DNA from: Clarireedia homoeocarpa
Lineage: Eukaryota > Ascomycota > Leotiomycetes > Helotiales > Rutstroemiaceae
Length of the DNA: 64,000 bases
Assembly: GCA_001465935.1 (NCBI GenBank)
Contig: LNKV01000046.1
Coordinates: 186,001 to 250,000 of the forward strand
Direction: 5' to 3'
A program made the translations under genes and the position numbers. Below the pieces are notes generated by a model. That model saw only the letters and a list, made by a program, of their open reading frames with translations. It was not told the origin of the DNA and made no database searches. Below, one piece after another: positions 58,111 through 64,000 of this stretch (the first letter of the stretch is position 1; every line of letters begins with the position of its first letter).

Positions 58111-59902
58111 AGGTTAGCTGTAATCCTTTTTTCCCGCTTGGCTGTCACTTTGAAGCTTTGATGATGAGATGCTTCGCTAGCTCTGCGTCCGACTAGACTC
58201 GATGGGGCAAGACCCAACTGGTGAATTAATGGAGAAAGCGAAATACAAAAGGATATCTAAGGAAATCTCGAGCACATCTGCAACCCAAGGAAGGAATGGC
58301 CCCACTGTCCCACTTAAAACGCGAAGAACATTGGAACTTAGACTCCATTGTCGCAGGGGTGGGAGCAGGGGTGCGACCAGGGTTCGCGACCAGGGTGCAA
58401 TCGGTCATCCGTGACTGGAAACAAGGATAGACAAGGGTAAGCATGGACGATTTCACGTACCTTCCTCATTCTCGGCCGTCTAATTTGATGCATGCGTCCG
58501 GGCTAGAGCGAAACGGCTCTAGTCTTGAGCTTAAATCTCAAAATGGGGCAGGAAAAAAGGTACAAGGTTTAAATTCCAAGTCAATCTATGCATCCATCAA
58601 GGATAAACTGACGACTTTTTTCCGCCGTCTGCCCTCTGCCCTCTGCCCTCTGTCCTCTCGCCCACTAGATGCCGAACAAACACACACCAAACCCTTTTGC
58701 CTGGCTACGTTCATCCAGCCACCCATCCATGCATATATTGCATGCTGCTTGCTACTTGCTGCTTGCTTTGCTGACTCATTCAACCCTCCACACTTGTCTT
58801 CACTTGTCCCCGAGCCGACGATATGTAACCACCAAGTATGATTTTCACCCAAATACTATAGTATATCTCCAATTCACCGACATCTAGTACCGTTCATCGA
58901 TCGTTGCCGCTTCCCTGGCATTTTCGCATTTTCTTGCTTCATACAGCCATACTTGCATTACTCCCTAGCAATGTAGTAGTAGCTACTGGCTACTGGCTAC
59001 TGGCTACTGCGTAGGTGTTCTCCATACAAATCTCCCCACCTAAAACATACATCGACAACAACCTCTCAAGCTACACAAATCTCACTTGCAGGAAGGATTC
59101 ACGCAGCGCAGCACATCTCACATTCACGCATCCGCATCAACCACCCAATATCCTCCACTCGTTCCTGTCTTACAACACAGCCAACCCAAAAAGACATGTC
59201 TATACATAACCTCCAACCAATCGGTCTGGAGATGATCCACTTAGCCGCTGAAGGTTTCATCTTCCCTCGTTCCCGTTTAAGCGCGACGTTTATTTGCTGA
59301 TCCATACGAAACCTTCATTCCTTTTTCGAGAAATCCGATAGAACATATTTAAGTGAATTTCAAAGGTAGCCCGATATTACATGTTTCATACAATACAAAA
59401 AAAGTTGTGTTGTATCATATACAGCCTGGCTGCAGGTGATGGGGTTTCAAAAACGTGGAAACCACTTGACTTCGCAGAATAGTGAATCTGGGAGATAAGA
59501 ATAGATATCCCAAGCAAATCTAATCATCCTATCTGATCTTTCCATCAACAGGCGTAACTCCGGTCGTCGCACAGAACAAAGTCAAGTTCTTGCCACGCAG
59601 GTTGGTAGAGCAATTCACCGCTTTGGTCCTATTTGCTTTATTGCATAATTTCATCGACGGGTTGCATGATCAGTATGCGTAATCCAATTTGTATAGTGAA
59701 TAGAAGTGCGTAGAATTGCAAACAAGGCAAGAATGACCGTACGGAGATAGGCAGGGTGACGACCGAAACGCAGTTCGTTGCAATGAGGGGCGGAGGACAA
59801 TCATAAATATTTGATTATTATCAATTTCGAGGACCTCATTCATCACAACCAAGTTGTTGCGCCTTTGGGTACACGCAGTTGTGATCTGATACACATCTGG
59901 GT

Positions 59903-59945
59903 GAGCATTCTGAGTGAGCATTCTGAGTGAGCATTCTGAGTGAGC
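59903..59945. repeat. 13-bp tandem repeat GAGCATTCTGAGT x 3.3
   Basis: Three perfect copies plus the first four bases of another. Confidence 0.85.
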
Positions 59946-60280
59946 GAAGTGAACGTAGCGCACGAGGACTGTTAGTGTTCAAGACTCGTATCATAGTGAA
60001 GTGGAAGCCAGTCAGAACCTACCAGTGGTATACCGTTAAAATGGATCAACGACAAAGATCAGTGACTCCATGCAGTGAATCCCTTTCGCGGTGCGTTGCA
60101 GTCTACAAGTACACCTGGGTACAAAGTCTTACAGTAAACAGTGGTCGACGCTCGGCCAACTCATTTCCGTCTGCTTCCATGCGCATGCTTCGATCAGAAT
60201 CAGAAGTCGAAGAAACCAGCGACTATGTGCAAGTATAAATCATCTTGTTGCACGAAGAGTTTATGCTCGTGTTTCGCCAA

Positions 60281-60320
60281 TTTGAGTCGGTTATCCCTTA
60301 TTTGAGTCGGTTATCCCTTT
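60281..60320. repeat. 20-bp direct duplication
   Basis: Two adjacent copies of TTTGAGTCGGTTATCCCTT plus one base, differing only in the final base. Confidence 0.85.
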
Positions 60321-61350
60321 GGTTGATAACTGAATATTTTCCTAACCCCCACTATTCTCGCAGTAGCATCAACCTAAACACTGCGAAGTTTCACTCATTT
60401 TTCATAGTTGATAGACCTTGACGAGTGCTAAGGTGGCAGTAATCCAAAAACCACTAAAGCCTTATATTGCCCGTTGTCCGATTAGCCTTGCAGGTTTCTG
60501 CAGATCGTGAAGAACGAAAGAACCGGCTATGCAAGCCACTTTTCAGAGGGATGGCTCCACTTCGAACACGACGATTCAAAGCCCGCTGCAAGAGCACTGG
60601 CGCTCGCAACCCCAAGAAATAAACAATAAAAAGAAGAGCTGACCAGAACGTCGTTGAAATTCACCAACAATCCGCTATGAGCCCTGATACTCGACGATCT
60701 GTTGTGATTTCTGAACAGAATGCACATCCCCAAGAAAGTGATCGCCGCATAATAACGGCGAGATGGAAAGATACTTTGGATGACGTGTCCTAGCTTGTAT
60801 AACGGCATATTGACACAACCAAGATGAAGCGCTAGAATCACAGTTGTAGCTAGCTGCCCAAGTCTTTGTGGTGAGGTAGCCGAACCACGCGAACGACAGC
60901 CACATCGTCACGAGCGCATCAAGGCCAGATAAGTCGGGTAATAAGCTGTCTGCATCTGGCTTACCGTGTGCAGGAAGCTATGGTAAGAGAAGCGAGTGAA
61001 AAGACGTGGTTGTCGAGACGTGTAACATTTTGTGAATGGAATTGTGCAGACATGGACAACTTATGCATGCCCAAATGAGGCCTCAGGCATAAGGACACAG
61101 AGTTGACGCGGCCGACGATAAGAGATAACGACAGCAGCTCTAACCTGCATCTCACCGAGCTTCCAAGGCACATGCAAAACATTCAGCTGCAAAACCATAC
61201 TGCACAGTTTCTTTCTATGTCATTTATAAGCACCCTTTTCAACAGTTACGTGTATACAGCGACGTCCGGGTACAGTAACCTCCGTGATATAATTCCGTCA
61301 CACTTGATATCACCGCGTTACTGTACCCTTACCTCACTCCTTGTGCGGCC

Positions 61351-62900
61351 ATGAACAGATCCCCAAGTTCTCCCAGCATCGCATTTCCACTGCCAGGCTC
61401 ACCTGGATCTTCCTGGGCCATGTATCGTGCAAGATTTAAAGCTATATTCCACGGTGCAGATACCTCGGTCTTGATCGCATTCTGGCTATTTGGTAGGATA
61501 TCTCCTTTGCTCTTGTTCCGACTGTTCTAACGTTTCTCTAGGACTTATCAACAATGTTTTATATGTGATTATCTTGTCTGCGGCGTTAGATCTAGTTGGT
61601 AAGTATCCAGAATTCTATGCGCCGGAGCTCTGCATATGGATGTCCAATCTGCGGAGTAAATCTAGACTAATCTCCTCTCACAGGTCCTGATATACCCAAA
61701 TCCGTCGTCCTTCTCGCAGATGTTCTACCTTCCTTCGTTACGAAACTTATTGCACCCTACTTCATTCACAAAATCCCATATTGGGTACGCATAATCATCT
61801 TCTGCGCCTTGTCCTCCGGCGGAATGCTTCTGATCGCAGTCACTCCGGCCGAGAAATCTGTTTCAACTAAACTATTCGGTGTTATACTTGCGAGTCTAAG
61901 TAGTGGTGGAGGTGAACTGAGTTTCCTAGGTTTGACGCATTACTATGGACATTTCAGTCTTGCGGCATGGGGCTCTGGTACAGGAGGGGCAGGGTTGGCT
62001 GGTGCAGGTTTATATGTGCTTTTGACGACGGTCATTGGGTTATCCGTCAAAACGAGTCTTTTGGCTTCTGCGTTCCTGCCCTGCATTATGCTTCTTTCGT
62101 TCTTTGTCATCCTACCTCGTGGACCGCTTCGTCGAGCTAGTCGCCGGAAAGATTATCATTCCATCCCAACAAACGAGCCGATCAACGAACCCCTCACCAA
62201 CGCAGACATATCCGACCTCCCTCCCACCTCGGCAGCATCCTCCCTCCTTGCGCCTGGCCCCTCTGTCGTATCTGAGGCATACACCTCTCACTCCCCTCTT
62301 CGCCCTTCCTGCCCCAACATGACCCTCCACTCCAAACCCAGCTTCACGCAAAACCTCCGCCGCGCACGCTCCCTCTTCTTCCCCTACATGCTCCCCCTCC
62401 TCCTCGTCTACATTGCCGAATACACCATCAACCAAGGCGTCTCCCCCACCCTCCTCTTCGAAACCCCCTCCCCCCACAACCCTTTCACCACCTACCGCTC
62501 CTTCTACCCCGTCTACGGCTTCATCTACCAAACCGGCGTCTTCATCTCCCGCTCCTCGACGCCCTTCATCCGCATCCACAACCTCTATATTCCGTCCTTC
62601 TTGCAAATCGCAAATCTTTTCCTGCTGATCTCGCAGGCGTTGTGGTTCTGGATACCAAATGTGTGGTGGGTTTTCGCGGTCGTGTTCTGGGAGGGTCTGC
62701 TGGGGGGCGCGGTATATGTTAATACGTTTGCGGAGATTATGGAGAGCGTGGAGGAGAGGGATAGGGAGTTTAGTTTAGGGGCGACCAGTGTAAGTGATAG
62801 TGCGGGGATTTGTGTTGCGGGGTTTATTGGGATGGGATTGGAGGTGGCGTTGTGTGCGTGGCAGGTTAGGAGGGGGAGGGAGTGGTGTAAGATGGAGTAG
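61351..62900 (+). CDS. BTN1: Battenin/CLN3 homologue, vacuolar membrane protein
   Basis: Three exons, 61351-61492, 61542-61598 and 61684-62900, encode 471 residues. Family hallmarks: FWLFGLINNVLYVIILSAALDLVG rebuilt across both introns, PYFIHKIPYWVRI, LSSGGGELSFLGLTHYYG, and EGLLGGAVYVNTFAEI near the C-terminus. About ten hydrophobic segments alternate with short loops; a Ser/Pro-rich hydrophilic loop (about residues 235-310) sits mid-protein. Battenin proteins reside in the vacuole or lysosome membrane and affect luminal pH and basic amino-acid balance; the exact transported substrate is debated. Length is close to yeast and filamentous fungal Btn1. Introns are 49 and 85 nt, GT-AG. The second exon of 57 nt is short but strictly conserved. 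Confidence 0.93.
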
Positions 62901-63395
62901 TTGGGTTGTTTTATTTATATAATATTTTGGATGCATTTTTATAGGAGATTGGGGTTGGTTTGGTTTGTGTAAATTTTACTTAACTTACTTGATTTGGGCT
63001 TGTGTAAATGTGATGACATTTCAGATACCATTTCAATATACATAGATTGAATTAACCTCACTATCTGTTGTGCTTCGTATGGGCGTAGTTGAGATACAGA
63101 TGAATGATGCTTAGGATAACATCCCACCCGGTCTATCAGACCGTAACATACATCATAACATCAGCCTGTCTTAGTGAAAAGACTAGATCTAAAGCGCTTA
63201 GAAATAATCATCTATATTGCATTGCATCATCTCAGTCTTCCCCACAATTCGCGAACTGTCCCACGGTTTGTCGTTAAGCTAGACAAACAGATCCATGAAG
63301 ACGAATCAAGATTGATGAAATGGGGTGGTTTCATTGCCTTGTAAGCTATTTGGATGAAATTATGGTGTTTCGGGCTGGTGCGAATCTCCTAGTTT

Positions 63396-63444
<49 letters not shown>

Positions 63445-63619
63445 GTGGAAACTTGGACATGATCGCAGAAACTAAGACTCTCTCCTTCCTATGCCCGGTG
63501 GATAATCAAGTCTATTTTACCAAGTCCATCGGTGAGACGTACTGAAGCCATTCTCAAAATTTCGCCCAATTTTCTGTAATGGCAGTATTACTGGGGGACT
63601 CCGTCACTCATGATGACTA
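62901..63619. other. Intergenic between convergent genes with a long poly-T tract
   Basis: Contains a T homopolymer of about 43 bases at 63401-63443, the longest in the window, which could be a poly-A tail in minus orientation or simple slippage. No gene is supported. Confidence 0.5.
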
Positions 63620-64000
63620 TCAGAGCGTCGATGTATCAGCCAATTCAAAAATCTCCTCTTCCTTTTCCGAACTCCCTCCTTTCTCCTCTTTCACTTTCTC
63701 ATTTTCCTTTCCTTTCCCTTTTCCTACACTACCACCCACCCCCAAATCCGCCTCCTCATCATTCACCGCCGCCCTCCCTTCTTCTACATCTTCCTCATCT
63801 TTTTCCAACTCGGTAGGTAATTCGGATTTCACTCTCACATCCGCATTTCCCTGTCCATAAACACCGCCACTTCCCTCCGAACCCTGCAACTCCGCTTTCC
63901 CGTGCCATTGCTCGCTATCAGAGTTTACGCTTCTGGGAGATCGCGTGACTATTTCTGGTTTCGCTGTAATGGCTTTCCTGGTGCGACGGCGGCGTAGCCA
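63620..64000 (-). CDS. C-terminal end of an unidentified gene, truncated by the window edge
   Basis: The frame is open from the window edge to TAA/TAG-type termination at 63620 and gives the last 126 residues of a longer protein. It starts WLRRRRTRKAITAKPE, a basic stretch such as often follows a final membrane segment. It continues hydrophilic and very acidic/Lys-Gly-rich (LEKDEEDVEEGRA, GKGKGKENEKVKEEKGG), ending ELADTSTL. No domain is visible in this tail. A cytoplasmic C-terminal tail of a transporter or a disordered nuclear tail are both possible. The neighbouring start candidates inside the frame are not true starts. Confidence 0.5.
   Translation of the reverse strand, partial: WLRRRRTRKAITAKPEIVTRSPRSVNSDSEQWHGKAELQGSEGSGGVYGQGNADVRVKSELPTELEKDEEDVEEGRAAVNDEEADLGVGGSVGKGKGKENEKVKEEKGGSSEKEEEIFELADTSTL

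Larger units (their letters stand above)
57431..61350. other. Long intergenic interval with repeats and a dubious membrane-like ORF
   Basis: 3.9 kb between the divergent Rxt3 and battenin genes. GTGTAG-type repeats occupy about 57975-58110, (TACTGGC)n lies near 58985-59008, a 13-bp repeat at 59903-59945 and a 20-bp duplication at 60281-60320. The short frames elsewhere look non-coding. The region 60527-60960 (minus) is described among the findings. Confidence 0.5.

Noticed and set aside
58443..58841. 132-codon plus-strand frame upstream of battenin
   Set aside because: Composition changes abruptly along its length and includes CCCTCTG repeats; no homologous text recognised.

Overview
This 64 kb window is nuclear DNA of a filamentous ascomycete (Pezizomycotina). 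Genes are split by short introns of about 45-112 nt with GT-AG ends and CTAAC/CTGAC-like branch sites. Fungus-specific families are present (Zn2Cys6 regulator, 2EXR-domain proteins, DHN-melanin-type reductase, Rxt3, a giant DUF6606/DUF3638-type protein). Intergenic DNA is rich in short tandem repeats. Gene content would fit Leotiomycetes, but the lineage is an inference. I recognised no tRNA, rRNA, CRISPR array or intact transposon.

Layout. At 0.7-4.9 kb, on the minus strand, lie a chromo-like protein, an ORF interrupted by two in-frame TAG codons, and mitochondrial acetylornithine aminotransferase (arginine synthesis). At 5.6-9.3 kb are two small secreted-protein genes and a low-complexity Ser-rich ORF. 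At 9.9-14.7 kb, minus strand, are a tetrahydroxynaphthalene-reductase-type SDR and a seven-exon SAM methyltransferase, separated by 2.5 kb without a convincing gene. The stretch 14.7-16.9 kb is gene-free and packed with different minisatellites. From 16.9 to 25.3 kb is a plus-strand housekeeping run: HMG-CoA lyase, V-ATPase subunit B, a secreted aldose 1-epimerase and the diphthamide enzyme Dph1.

From 26.4 to 31.0 kb are three 2EXR-type genes, the last apparently broken. From 31.4 to 32.9 kb is a Zn2Cys6 transcription factor, followed by a short inverted-repeat (MITE-like) element. From 34.0 to 43.7 kb one gene encodes a protein of about 3,140 residues with P-loop-like and DEAH-like motifs. 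From 47.1 to 51.8 kb a Rab geranylgeranyltransferase alpha subunit is divergent from an AMA1/Cdc20-type APC/C activator with a C-box, WD repeats and an Ile-Arg tail. One intron of that activator can be removed in frame only as an AT-AC intron. The rest holds Rxt3 (Rpd3L deacetylase complex), a battenin/CLN3 (BTN1) homologue and the 3' end of an unidentified gene running off the edge.

Most genes are ordinary housekeeping genes and I see no operon-like system. The items most worth a second look are the AT-AC intron, the giant protein, the double-TAG ORF, the 2EXR group and the inverted-repeat element. All exon coordinates were derived by hand from splice signals, frame and family conservation; no search was run.
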